64,000 nucleotides of DNA, from positions 4,206,501 through 4,270,500 of the forward strand of contig JAPNXP010000001.1 in NCBI GenBank assembly GCA_028753945.1, read 5' to 3'. A program made the position numbers and the translations under genes. This document shows, one piece after another, positions 1-9,768 of the stretch. Origin of the DNA: Hexactinellida sp. DTS-2022. Lineage: Eukaryota; Porifera; Hexactinellida. Position 1 is the stretch's first letter; every line of letters begins with the position of its first letter. Below the pieces are notes generated by a model. The model made no database searches. It saw only the letters and a program-made list of their open reading frames with translations, and was not told the DNA's origin.

Positions 1-96
1 TAGACTGGATTCAATTGATATCCTTGATTTTTCTAACCGTGGGAGTAAAAAATGAATTGAACTATCACTCGAATACCAAATAACCCAGTTCTAAAG
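1..96 (-). pseudogene. Unidentified coding fragment, downstream half (split by MULE insertion)
   Basis: Read on the minus strand, this stretch is open to the window edge. It continues in the same frame from the open minus-strand stretch at 5281-5153 if the transposon at 97-5152 and one copy of its 9-bp duplication are removed. The joined reading gives a charged, helix-prone peptide (motifs KADEKYCIATLDALK, then WVIWYSSDSS). I do not recognise the family. It may be a gene or an older transposon's ORF; only the open frame on both sides supports coding. Confidence 0.35.
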
Positions 97-311
97 ATGG
101 ATGTGAAGTTAGCAGCGCGAAAAGTGAGCACGACATAACTGGTTATAACTTTTCACTTAGGCTGAATATCCAGTTTAAATTTGTATCACAGCTTTATGAG
201 AGAGGTAGTTTTGCATCATTCCAATTTTTTGTCCCTCTCTTCAAAAACCACTTCACAATGACTTTGCAAAAATTCCCGATTTTCACTTTACAAACTCATA
301 TACAATTTGAG
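97..311 (+). repeat. Left terminal inverted repeat of the 2A-MULE
   Basis: This 215-bp sequence is the near-perfect reverse complement of 4941-5152. Shared landmarks are GAGCACGACATAACTGG near the outer end and CCCGATTTTCACT near the inner end. Confidence 0.85.
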
Positions 312-563
312 TTGCATATTTGTAGTACACAGTAGAGTTAGGTATAAAATGCTATTGTCATATATTGTTAATTGTCGTCATTTGTAGTTAATTTTGGACG
401 AATATTTTGACGTATCATTCTTTTGGCTTCTGTGACTATAGCATAATATTCTGATAAATACAATATATATAGTTAATAGTTAATACGATTATTCTTTGGT
501 TATTGGATAATATTGAACTTATTCGAATTTCACGCCTATAACATTTCAGTTTTGCATTTACTA

Positions 564-762
564 ATGGGAGTTGATCTTTGTACATTGCGCAACCACATTG
601 GGATATTCAATTCACGGAAATCTGCAAAATCTAGATGCTGCAAAATGATAGATATTCCTGGATTTGTTACATGCAACATTTTGATCTCCATCTTAACAAT
701 TTTATCTCTATTCCTTATTATTTGGGGAGATGTAGAAGTGAACCCAGGACCAAGATATAATG
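564..762 (+). CDS. Leader exon ending in a 2A ribosome-skipping peptide
   Basis: From the ATG at 564 the exon encodes about 66 residues. A basic/cysteine-containing stretch (FNSRKSAKSRCC) is followed by a hydrophobic segment (ILISILTILSLFLIIW) and immediately by GDVEVNPGP, residues 55-63. This fits the D-V/I-E-x-N-P-G-P consensus of 2A peptides, which make the ribosome skip the bond between the last Gly and Pro. The frame stops at 765, but a donor GTTAGT (763) and acceptor TTTATTATAG (ending 852) join it in frame (g+aa, Glu) to the transposase exon. N-terminal hydrophobic 2A leaders are known from sea urchin proteins, where they act as signal sequences when skipping fails; a similar role here is inference. 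An upstream in-frame TTG at 513 is not needed as a start. Confidence 0.75.
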
Positions 763-852
763 GTTAGTTATTTTACATGTACTACATACGTATTATTATT
801 GATGTTTCATATAATAAGTGATAATAAATTTGATTCAAAGAATTTATTATAG

Positions 853-2539
853 AAACTGGTGATGTCAAGCAAAGTAACGAGATTGTCTCAAAGATGACCT
901 ATGCCTTATCCAAGTTAACTGGACATAGTTCATTAATTTTGAATAATCTCGAATTGCTTAAAACACGAAATTGGCGGGATGCCTCTTCTATCTGGGGTAA
1001 ACTGGCAAAATGTGTTTATAGAAGAAATCGCTTGCAACTACGAGCGAAACTTATGAACATCTGGCGAAACAACCACTGGAATATCAAATCTCAGGTAACA
1101 CAAGCATTGACACTACCTAAAGATAAATTTACTCTACCTATCAGTATCAACATTTCTGAATTACCAGATACTCAGGTAACACAAGCATTGACACTACCTA
1201 AAGATAAATTTACTCTACCTATCAGTATCAACATTTCTGAATTACCAGATACTCAGGTAACACAAGCATTGACACTACCTAAAGATAAATTTACTCTACC
1301 TATCAGTATCAACATTTCTGAATTACCAGATATTCGTAATCATAGCGTGCTTTTCTCCCATTCTGATAATTCACTAGAATCAGACATCAGCTCAATTATT
1401 ACCTTTGAATCCACTGATCAGGTATCTAGTAAAATGCACATAGTTCAGTCGACAAATCGAGGTGAATTTGGATTGACAGTCCAAGAATGGAAAAAAAATC
1501 CAAATTTTTCAAATAGTGCTCTAAAGTCAGAATGGACAACCTTATTTAATGAGAAAATTTTCGTTTACTACCCGTTTTGTGTTCTAAAATTTTTATACCA
1601 TCGAATTAACAAAAGCTATTCAAGACGTGGATGTGCATTTCTTATTGCAGCAGCAGTTTGCAAGTTTAGCAATTGTTTTACCTTCAAATTTGAAATGGAA
1701 ACACCGCAAACAAACGCAAGCAATCTTTATCTCGTTAATTATACTGCTACTGGATCAATCTCTGAAGAACATTCATATAATTTAATTTCGCACAGCCGAT
1801 ATTTATCTGGAGACAGAAGAGAAGCCACTGCGAAACAGCTGGAACTTTCCAGTCCTTCTAATCTTCATTATTCTCTCTTTGTTGATTCACAAAATTTATC
1901 CGTTGCCACAAAAGGAAACTTCAATTATTTACACTCAACCGATGTCATTAGAAAGGTCAAGTCACAGCACTTTGAAAAAAGCCGATTTAATAATGATATG
2001 TGGCAGGACATCATTAGCACCCAAATGTCATATATGAGCACAATCATTGGGAATACTCTTAACGGCTACATTCAATTCATAAGTCATTCCCCATTCATCA
2101 TTCACTTGTATAGTGAAGAACAGATAATGTTGTTAAAGAAATTGGAAAAAGAATCTTTTACATTGCATTTAGATGCCACTGGTTCGGTTATCAGGAATTT
2201 AGATCATTTGAGAAAAAGAATCCTCTATTACGCTATCTCAGTAAAGCATCCTCTATCACATGTAAGCCCAATTCCACTTGCTGAGATGGTATCTAGCGAG
2301 CAGACAAACATAGAAATTTCACATTAGCTTAACCGATGGATATATGACGTAAAGAAGGTGACGAGAAGTGAGATATTACCAAATAAAGTTGAAGTAGACT
2401 TTAGTTGGGCCATGCTACACGGTGTCTGCAATGCCTTTAACAAACAAAACTTAGAATGGTATTTAAATAAATGTTGGGAAACTATTCACAAGAGCAATTC
2501 TACTAATTCAATAAAAGTAATAATACACATATGCTCGGC
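853..2539 (+). pseudogene. MULE-like transposase, N-terminal half (broken)
   Basis: The exon is open from the acceptor at 852 to a TAG at 2325-2327 and then continues in the same frame to the inserted MITE at 2540. An N-terminal basic helical region precedes three perfect 27-residue repeats (1092-1334). The RNase H-like core follows: first Asp in LDATG (codon 2172-2174), a conserved 'PIPLAEM' turn after it, and second Asp in VEVDFSWA (2397-2399). This D...D spacing and context match MULE/KDZ-type transposases. The single in-frame stop is the only lesion before the MITE, so decay seems recent. The product would begin with the 2A proline if skipping occurs. Confidence 0.7.
1092..1334 (+). repeat. 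Three in-frame 81-bp tandem repeats inside the transposase
   Basis: Three practically identical 27-residue units begin QVTQALTLPKDKFTLP and end ISELPD(T/I). The near-perfect identity points to very recent expansion. They lie between the basic N-terminus and the catalytic domain. Confidence 0.95.
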
Positions 2540-3062
2540 CAGTGCTGCCAAGTGAGTTCAGAAAAATTCCTGGAGATTGACCATAAAATTTACGAAGAAA
2601 CAAAGGTTTTTACGGAGCATGCTAAAATTTCCTTTGCGATCCAATAGTTCTTAATTTGCTTTTTCAAATCATATAAACTAACTATTTTGTATGAATAATC
2701 ATTTATAAATGTAGATATATGGGCGCTTTTTCGCTTGTAAACAATAAGATATACTCACTAATAGTATGTGTCAAACTATCAAAGTAAGATTTAATTTAAA
2801 TAATTTTTAATTGTGCAACTGTTTTGAATTAAGAGTATTCTGCGATTGGAATAATTCATCACGATGATATTATTTAACATATTATTAAACATAAATAATG
2901 ATATTGTGGTTCACTAGTAAAACAAAACGCAGTTATATGTTAAACAAGAAGTCTTAAATATATTTCGCTAGAAATACGTAGAAATAAGTCTTCATACGTA
3001 GACACGTAGATAGGGGTATATTTACGTAGTCTACGTAAATTTACGGAGACTTGGCAGCACTG
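2540..3062 (+). mobile_element. hAT MITE (CAGTGCTGCCAAGT family), copy 1
   Basis: This 523-bp element has TIRs CAGTGCTGCCAAGT and ACTTGGCAGCACTG and is flanked on both sides by the exact 8-bp duplication TGCTCGGC (2532-2539, 3063-3070). It sits in the transposase codons; removing element plus one duplication restores the frame (…CSAHIMNRFSYK…). A second copy lies at 59959-60594 in the opposite orientation. It has no ORF of note. Confidence 0.95.
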
Positions 3063-3070
3063 TGCTCGGC

Positions 3071-3987
3071 ACACATAATGAATCGGTTTAGCTATAAACT
3101 AAGTTCTAAGTTCAGGATGGATAAACAAAGGAAACAAAAGATCATGTTCATAATGGCTCGAATGACGAGTTGTACAACGATGGATGAAATGAATCAGTTA
3201 TTTGGCGCATTGAGTATGGTATGTTTATCAAAAAAGATCTATCCAAAAATTGAAAAATCTTTGATAAACTTAACACTCAATTTGTCTTGATAAGGCGTTC
3301 GATTTTGATCTCGAAAATATCACAGAACTAGATGAATCATTACCCAATGAAATGGGAGATAGCAAAACATATAAATCAAGATCTCCATTTGGTATACATT
3401 TTCAGAAAGAATTAATGAACTGCAAGTTGCTTGTTGGTATATTTGAAATGGAAGAACAACATGAAAGCACTCCTAAAAACAACTACTACTTTCCAGATTT
3501 ACCATCATTTCTTGTAACTCATTACATGCCAGTTTGTCCCCTCTGGTCAGGTCTTATACTAGGCTCATCCTTGCACCCAGATCAATATCATGTGACATCC
3601 ACGAATGCAATTGCAGAAAACTGAATGAGAATTGTAAAGATAACAATTTTGCAGAAACAATGAAAACTAAGACCGGGAGATTTCATTCGCAAATTAAGGG
3701 AAGGTATTGTTGGTAGAATAAAGGCATTCGAATTTGCATTCAATCCATTGAGCCTTAAAGTTCTCAAGAGACAAAAAACACAACAACTAAAAGATTATGA
3801 TCAAATTGATGAAATGTGGAAGAAGAAGAAACCAAGACAGACATACTTCAAACCAGGAAAGCCAATGAACTATAACAAACAAGCTTCCCTGAAAAATGTC
3901 AAGAATCAAACACAGGGAAAACTTAGTCATTTGCCTTCCATAATGGTCACTAGCCCTCAGGTCAACTCAAAGGCAGTAACATTGTAG
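3071..3987 (+). pseudogene. MULE-like transposase, C-terminal half (stops and frameshifts)
   Basis: Coding resumes after the MITE in the original frame to about 3285, then in frame +1 from 3352. Motifs include CSAHIMNRFS, the aromatic-rich YFPDLPSFLVTHYMPVCPLW, and STNAIAEN with a candidate third catalytic Glu (codon 3616-3618). TGA codons at 3622 and 3661 lie in the otherwise continuous frame, which continues through GIVGRIKAFEFAFNPLSLK and a Lys-rich tail to 3987. A frameshift (or unrecognised intron) lies near 3290-3350. The tail probably linked the transposase to the OTU domain downstream. Confidence 0.6.
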
Positions 3988-3991
3988 TGAT

Positions 3992-4652
3992 TTGTCTAAT
4001 GACGATTCTATTCCAGATGAAACTCTCTCTATAGTAGATGTCAAATCCTATTATCATGGAGAATTCAAGACTGTAACTCCGAGTTGGCAAAGGGAAAAGT
4101 GCAAGGTGATAAGACTAACATTTACAACAGGAATACTATATGCAAATGAAGCCGCTGATAAATCTCTTGAAATTCGACAATTAATTCCTACAAAAGAAAA
4201 AAGGATTTCACCTGATGGGAATTGCTTGTTTCGCTCTTTATCATACATAATTACAGGAACAGATTACAATCATAAAGAAATACGGGTGTTAATAATTGAT
4301 CAAATGAAGGGAGAATATAGAAAATTAGCCACCGATTACGTTCAAGCTCGAAAAGATTTATTGCCAGAGGAACGCTGCAATTCGATTGAAGATTATCTGA
4401 AAGCAAGCAAAATGGACCGAGTAGGATCTTGGGGTACAGACCTAGAAATATTTTTAGCAGCTATCATCCTGAGAACAGATATCTTTGTCTACAATGAGGA
4501 GGACCAATCCTGGTTGAAATTCTCAGGACATGGATTCAATGATGATGTCTACACATGATTTAACAGAACGCAGAGTTTATTTGAGATTAAACATGAGCCA
4601 CTTTCAGCCTGTCATCAAGGTTAATACCAGAACTCAAAGGCTTCCAAAATAA
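3992..4652 (+). pseudogene. OTU-family cysteine protease domain of the MULE
   Basis: The frame 3992-4558 contains the OTU signature DGNCLFRSLSYIITG, with the Asp-Gly-Asn-Cys nucleophile box, and later SWGTDLEIFLAAIILRTDI. The catalytic His motif (SHFQPV) is present but in another frame after about 4557, up to a TAA at 4650, so one frameshift separates it. OTU proteins are usually deubiquitinases; OTU domains are also seen attached to transposases, where the role is unclear (processing or removal of ubiquitin are possibilities). It was probably the C-terminal part of one polyprotein with the transposase. Confidence 0.75.
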
Positions 4653-4768
4653 GAAGTTTAGTTCCATAGTACTATCTATGAAGTTAGTCCATAGAATTTT
4701 AGAACTAGTACACAATTAGATTCTGATTTAGCGGTGTCAAGAAAATTAAATATTAGCATATTGATAAA
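4653..4768. other. Short 3' non-coding stretch of the MULE
   Basis: AT-rich spacer between the OTU stop and the inverted repeats; nothing recognised. Confidence 0.4.
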
Positions 4769-5152
4769 TTTGTATAGTGAAAATCGGGAATTTTTGCAAA
4801 GTTATTGTGAACTGGTTTTTGAAGAGAGGGACAAAAAATTGGAATGATGTAAAACTACCTCTCTCATAAAGCTGTGATACAAATTTGAACTGGATATTCA
4901 GCCTAAGTGAAAAGTTATAACCAGTTATGTCGTGCTCACTCAAATCGTATATGAGTTTGTATAGTGAAAATCGGGAATTTTTGCAAAGTCATTGTGAAGT
5001 GGTTTTTGAAGAGAGGGACAAAAATTGGAATGATGCAAAATTACCTCTCTCATAAAGCTGTGATACAAATTTGAACTGGATATTCAACCTAAGTGAAAAG
5101 TTATAACCAGTTATGTCGTGCTCACTTTTCGCGCTGCTAACTTCACATCCAT
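4769..5152 (-). repeat. Right TIR of the 2A-MULE, present as two tandem copies
   Basis: 4941-5152 matches the left TIR in reverse complement. A second, inner copy of most of it lies at 4769-4940 in the same orientation. The two differ by small changes, and the inner one lacks the outermost end (GCGCTGCTAACTTC). The right end thus carries a partial TIR duplication absent from the left end. Confidence 0.85.
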
Positions 5153-5641
5153 GTTCTGAAGAGATAGCAAATTGAGCTTTTGCTTCAATGCGTCAAGAGT
5201 GGCAATACAATACTTCTCATCAGCTTTGAATAATTGTTGACTTTCCTTTATTTCCTGAGTAAATAAATGCTCTTCTTCTCCTCAAACTTTAAACGTTTAA
5301 TATCTTTAGATCCTACGGGTGCTGAAAGATATGTGGACATCCTGGCAAGAAACATGGAACGGCATCATTGCGAAGGACTGGCACTTTACGAGGGAATTCT
5401 TGAAGGGATGCGTTTGGACCTGATGGCACCGAGTATGTCCGTGAGATGTCTTCACCGTGGAAATGTTTTTCACAAACAAAAGTGTTAGTATGGATCTGAC
5501 TTCTGGCTCCACAGGTAGTTTAAACACTGTTACATAACCATCAGTAGAACTGGTTTCCTTTACAGCCAGGCGCAGAACATTTGTTGGGCATAATTTGCTA
5601 ATTAATTGAATATTAAAAATTATAGTAAAGTGAATTATCAT
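5153..5641 (-). pseudogene. Unidentified coding fragment, upstream half (split by MULE)
   Basis: On the minus strand, 5281-5153 is open and encodes EEEHLFTQEIKESQQLF then KADEKYCIATLDALK. A one-base shift connects it to an upstream stretch ending VGSKDIKRLKFEE (5340-5283). A separate open frame covers 5641-5306 (including VLRLAVKETSSTDGYVT). The amino-acid make-up looks protein-like, but no family is recognised. A pyrimidine-rich ATCTTTCAG near 5325 could be a splice acceptor. Confidence 0.3.
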
Positions 5642-6213
5642 GAAATAAATCGAAAATATATATTATTGTAGACTACTTTATAAATTAAGGATACATATCA
5701 CAAGAAATAATAGTGAGACAGCCATATTTTTGAATTAAACTCTTATAAACTGATAGTTGAATGTGACTTTTACAACAAAATTTATATTGTGGTTGGATAA
5801 TAAAATGGCCTTCGCACTCATCCTTGGTGTAGTTTTCATTTGTAATGGTATATCCTTATACATGAGTCATCTATGGACTAGCATATTCTGATAAAATTCA
5901 AAGATTTCATTTCTTTATACATTAATTTCCCATTAACTCTGCTGATATTCAACAGACCGGCTAACTGGTCAATAAAATCTCTAACCGTTAACCGATGTCA
6001 GCAACGTTTAACGGGTTAGCCGGTTAACCGAATCCAGCCTTGTTCGAATTAAGAAAGCCTGAATGCATTACAACACTTGTTGGAAATTGGAACTCAAAAC
6101 TTGCCCTCTTATCTTGGCCAATTTAATCTTTTAATCACTATATTTTGTAACTTCCGAACATAAGTGGCATTGCATAATTACGTATATACAACAAAATAAC
6201 CAAGCTATAGCCT
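5642..6213. other. AT-rich stretch with a hAT-MITE-like end at 5952-6054
   Basis: No ORF is supported. Within it, 5952-6054 holds inverted GGTTAACCG/CGGTTAACC motifs and the motif CCGAATCCAGCCTTG, resembling one end of a hAT MITE of the CAAGGCTGGATTCGG type. No duplication was identified. Confidence 0.35.
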
Positions 6214-6948
6214 TCACAGAGGTAAGGGTCGCCTGCTAGAGTTTATATTGTTCAATCCTGCATATCTGCTGTGAAACCAGCTCCCACAAATCTCGAAGCC
6301 CACCCAATAGTCAATTCTTTGCTTGAGACCTATAGGACATACACAGGGGCGGCGCCAGCACAGCCCCATTGGGGGGGTGAACCAATGCACTGGAGGGGCA
6401 AACCCAATAGTTGTAAACATTCCAAAATTCACATTCAAACCAAAATCGATATTTTTAATGACAAACTTAGTTAAATAATCTGTCCTTAATATTATACGGT
6501 GGGCATCTCAGCAAAACAGCCAATTATGAACTCCCTGTCCAGGGCATTTAGCATTTCCGCATTAACATTAAGTACTCCTATAACAGACAAGCGAGTTCCC
6601 GCCCCCCCACAGGGGGGGCGGATCAAAAGCCCGGGGGGGCGGCCGCCTCCCAGCTCGCCGCCACTGGACATACATGTTTCTTGCATATTTCACAAAGTGT
6701 CCGACTCGTTTCCGATTTCTTCATGGTACCAAACTTGCCAGATTTATAGGAAGAAACAGATCCAGTTTTGGCCGTCGTTTACGTGAAGACTCAGTAGCAA
6801 TGGTGCGAACTGTCAGTTGAAGTCTAAGTCTCTTCTGAATGTCACGTATCACTTTTCTCTCTTCAGATTTAGATCCAATCTCTTGTGGTAAGATGCTAAA
6901 GTGTATGATAGGATGGAGAAACGGACATAGTTTCCAGGACAGATGCAA
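6214..6948 (-). pseudogene. PHD-finger ORF relic, minus strand, split by a MITE
   Basis: When the MITE 6344-6666 and one 8-bp duplication are removed, the minus strand reads LCEICKKHVCPIGLK then DYWVGFEICGSWFHSRYAGL. The C-x2-C, then W-x-G-x-x-x-C-x-x-WFH-x-x-x-AGL pattern is that of a PHD zinc finger. The expected Cys in 'WVGC' is Phe and in 'HSRC' is Tyr, so two zinc ligands are lost. Upstream codons (6948-6721) are rich in Arg/Lys (KSEERKVIRDIQKRLRLQL) but in a different frame. Similar PHD fingers end some Tigger/pogo transposases, so this may be a transposon relic. Confidence 0.5.
6344..6666. mobile_element. hAT MITE (CAGGGGCGGCG family) inside the PHD ORF
   Basis: TIRs CAGGGGCGGCG and CGCCGCCACTG are flanked by an exact GACATACA duplication (6336-6343, 6667-6674). 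It is G/C-rich near both ends with poly-G runs. A 125-bp relative sits at 63000-63124. Confidence 0.9.
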
Positions 6949-7654
6949 GAGTCATATCCATTGAATGTCTTTGAATGTACCAACTGCAAGTGCGGTACTT
7001 ACTTCAATGGATTTCTGGCCTAAAATTGGCCTTTGGAGAATTATGCCAAATGATAGACTTGGCATTTTGAGTTTGGCCCATTGTTAGAGCACCACACATT
7101 GAGAGAGAAGCAAGGATCAAAAACATCTTACGTTCGTCCATTTTCAATGTTAGCGAGGTAGGATTTCTGAAGGGAAGGAATAGTAATGGTTGGAGGCACT
7201 GCATTCTCAGCACGATAGCATCAAGATCCTTTCTGATAGCACCAAGATCCTATAGGAATAGGGAAATTTCCGTGCTTCTCTCCTTGAAAAGGTGCTAAAT
7301 TAAATTATCTATCGGATACAAATAAATTGAGTGGTGCTGCATTAGTGCGAATTTCCCAAGTTGTCATTAGTTCTACACTACTATTAGAGGATAGTCATTA
7401 ATACCACACTTCTACTCTATGGTACTATTACTTATTAGTTGACAGTTCTTTGCATTTACAAATACCTGTCGCACTAGTAATATACAAATGAATTTTAGAG
7501 GTCTTCTTCAATTTTGGCTACAAAGTATACACAATGATATACATACCACAGTTTTAAAATTCTTATAAATTTGATTATCATACCATATCCACTAAGAAAA
7601 TCGTAAAATGGATAACAAATTGAGAATTATAGACGTCACAATGGTCAGATAGTC
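6949..7654. other. No supported gene
   Basis: A minus-strand open frame at 7213-7004 could be part of the PHD-finger ORF upstream, but nothing in it is recognised. The remainder is AT-rich and unremarkable. Confidence 0.4.
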
Positions 7655-8055
7655 ATAACAGTCATAAATATATTAGACGAAAGTATACAGAAACTGCAGT
7701 CTCAAATGTGCTCTCTTGAGAGATGGGCGTAAAGCTACGGAAAATTGAATAGGGAAACAGATCTGATCATCCCGGGCAACGTTCATAACCACAATTTGAT
7801 AAGGTAAATTCAGAAACCTTTCAACTTAAATCAAAATGCAAAACTATTGCACTCACCTCACAAGATCCCCTGAGAAAAATATTTAATGGTGCTAAGCGAG
7901 ATGATCCTGTTGCAACTGAGATATCGTTCAGTCAATGCAAATCTTCGATGTATCGCTCAAGAAGATCACAGCCAAAAATACCCTCAAATGCTATTCAATT
8001 GTCTGATATATTACGGACTATAGCCTTTGGAAAGTTTCATAAAAGAACAGTTTAA
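7655..8055 (+). pseudogene. FLYWCH/MULE transposase N-terminal relic
   Basis: Broken frames spell pieces typical of the N-terminus of FLYWCH-type MULE transposases: a Cys/His region with KCALLRDGRKATEN and NVHNHNLI, then ISFSQCKSSMYRSRRSQPKIP, which matches the 'MYRxRRxxxPxxP' element following the FLYWCH finger. At least two frameshifts or stops are present and the DDE core is missing. It is distinct from the FLYWCH-MULE at 21-22.7 kb. Confidence 0.45.
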
Positions 8056-8159
8056 TTGAATAACAAAACAGCTCTAATCTTCACGAATAGAAATTTCGAT
8101 TTAATGCCACAGATGAATGATATTCAGTAGGGCAAGAGAACGTATGAATATTATCAAAG

Positions 8160-8474
8160 ATGAGTGCAGCAATTAGAGATTACTTGCTAAATGGTAAATA
8201 CACACCAAGGGAATATTTCAAAGGAATAAGTAAAACAATTGGAAAGATCGCAGATCATTATGTAGACACGGAACATTTGATTACTCTGACAATTCGGAAA
8301 CTGAAGGTAATTCCGAAAGTACAAGTACAACAAGCATTAATTGTATTAATGGTCTCAATCTTAGATTGTCCACATAGATCTTTTTACCATGCAGACATGC
8401 AAGTTGCTGTGAAGAATGCAGTAACAGAATTGAAGAACTTGGAAACTGATGTCCTACATGCCGTTCTCCAATAA
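8160..8474 (+). CDS. Hypothetical 104-aa ORF
   Basis: An ATG-started frame with balanced composition (MSAAIRDYLLNGKYTPREYF at the start; NAVTELKNLETDVLHAVLQ at the end) is predicted helical, with no transmembrane segment. It lies just after the FLYWCH/MULE relic and might be a remnant of the same element. No family is recognised and no splice context is obvious. Confidence 0.25.
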   Translation: MSAAIRDYLLNGKYTPREYFKGISKTIGKIADHYVDTEHLITLTIRKLKVIPKVQVQQALIVLMVSILDCPHRSFYHADMQVAVKNAVTELKNLETDVLHAVLQ

Positions 8475-9409
8475 AGGAAAAATTCCAAATATTTACTAAT
8501 TGATGATCAACGTATACTTACTAGTTAATCCGTTCTAATCTTACTTTCTTTCATATATTTTAATTTATTCCAATTAAATTTATAATTTCTCTGCACTAAA
8601 ATGAGATATGAACTACAAAAGTAAAAGTAATGACAACTTGGGAAATTTGTACTAGTGACAGCCACAGAAATTCGCACTAATGCACGTACCTCATATTGAA
8701 TAGAGGGCACTGTTGTATGAGATATTAATACTTTTAATTAGGGCTGAAACGAATATTCGAAATGTAACGAATGAAACTTTTTCTAAACGAACGAAAATAT
8801 TCGAATATTCGTTCGTTTTGGATGACTAAGCATTAAATCAATTTCAAGACACAAATACATTGGAAAAAGGTTATTATTAATGTTACAAAGGTTTAATAAT
8901 AGTTACAAAGTGTATTAGACACAAATTAACCAATTATCAGCTAGTATTGTCGTAAACAGCGTCAAATTACGATTTAGAGTGTCACTATGTTTATAACTAG
9001 ACTCAGATAGCTGATGGGAGTTGAACAAGGGGTCACTCGATTGGTTTATGACAAATTCGAGAAAGGTATGTTGTCACATTCCTAAGACATGCTTGCTTTG
9101 CTAGGGATAAACTATGGACAATTGACCCCTTAAATGACGAGGAATTTCACGTGGACAACGAATCTGGTCGTTAAAAGTTTACCAGAATAGATATTGAAAT
9201 AGTTCGCCTTCGGCGTAATATCGGCGATTTAGTAATGCGCGGCAATTTTAAAGATCCATGACATCGAAAACGTATCCGTTCGTCGGGGGGCCGCGGAATA
9301 ATTTGATGCCGGGGTCACAAAGATTACGTGTAAAATTTGGTGCTTTTGTCCAGCTTTTCCCGATTCAGGTTAAATTTGATGTCAAGAGACCTGACTATAA
9401 GTGCAGAGT
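8475..9409. other. Non-coding; one hAT-like MITE end at 8741-8825
   Basis: 8741-8825 begins GGGCTGAAACGAATATTCG and contains self-complementary CGAATATTCG blocks, a form common in hAT MITEs; the second end was not found. The rest shows no gene. Confidence 0.35.
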
Positions 9410-9580
9410 TTAAGTCATTACGACTATTTTCTACTGAGATACAGCCACATTCTCATTTGTGCCACTTATACCACAAGTGGCACGTGGCAGAAATACTTAT
9501 GTCACTTCATGGGTATTGGCTTAAATTATATGAAATAAAAAATTATAGCTATAGCAAGACATTTAGTCATTTCAGATCGG
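9410..9580 (+). repeat. Dispersed Tc1-like MITE core, copy A
   Basis: Shares the block TATTTTCTACTGAGATACAG, then GTGCCAC...GTGGCACGTGGCAG, then GGGTATTGGCT with 10365-10550 (inverted), 39110-39260 (inverted) and, more distantly, 11160-11290. Complete family members end in CACTnnCCGGCCAAAAGTATT with TA flanks. Confidence 0.6.
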
Positions 9581-9627
9581 ACCTGAGTTAACAATTAGGG
9601 TACTTTTGACAAGCCTGGCACTGCCTG

Positions 9628-9727
9628 CACATGTAGAATGGGATTTCTAGAGTTCTGCACATGTAAGAATGAGATTTCTAGAGATCTGCACATGTCAAAA
9701 TGAGATTTCTAGAGATCTGCCATGTTA
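9628..9727 (+). repeat. Short tandem repeat, about 31 bp x 3
   Basis: Units start CTGCACATGT and end GATTTCTAGAGAT, with a truncated fourth unit CTGCCATGTT. Confidence 0.85.
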
Positions 9728-9768
9728 AAAAGAAATTACAAAAGTTCTGAAAAGATTTTCGTCCATAG

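Larger units (their letters stand above)
97..5152 (+). mobile_element. MULE-like DNA transposon with 2A leader, RNase H transposase and OTU domain
   Basis: The element is about 5.06 kb, bounded by inverted repeats starting ATGGATGTGAAGTTAGCAGC (97) and its complement ending at 5152. It is flanked by GTTCTAAAG (88-96) and GTTCTGAAG (5153-5161), a 9-bp target duplication with one mismatch. Long TIRs plus a 9-bp duplication are typical of Mutator-like elements. It carries, in order, a leader ending in a 2A motif, a DDE/RNase H-like transposase and an OTU protease domain, all on the plus strand. It is inactive: stops, frameshifts and a hAT MITE (2540-3062) interrupt the transposase. The KDZ (Kyakuja-Dileera-Zisupton) superfamily was considered as an alternative; the duplication length and TIRs favour MULE. 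Confidence 0.8.

Noticed and set aside
97..5152. Idea that the 2A-OTU element is a virus-derived insertion
   Set aside because: TIRs, 9-bp target duplication and an RNase H-type transposase show a DNA transposon; no polymerase, helicase or capsid motif is present.
5267..5488. Plus-strand 73-aa ORF
   Set aside because: Antisense to a better minus-strand frame; no motif and a poor start.
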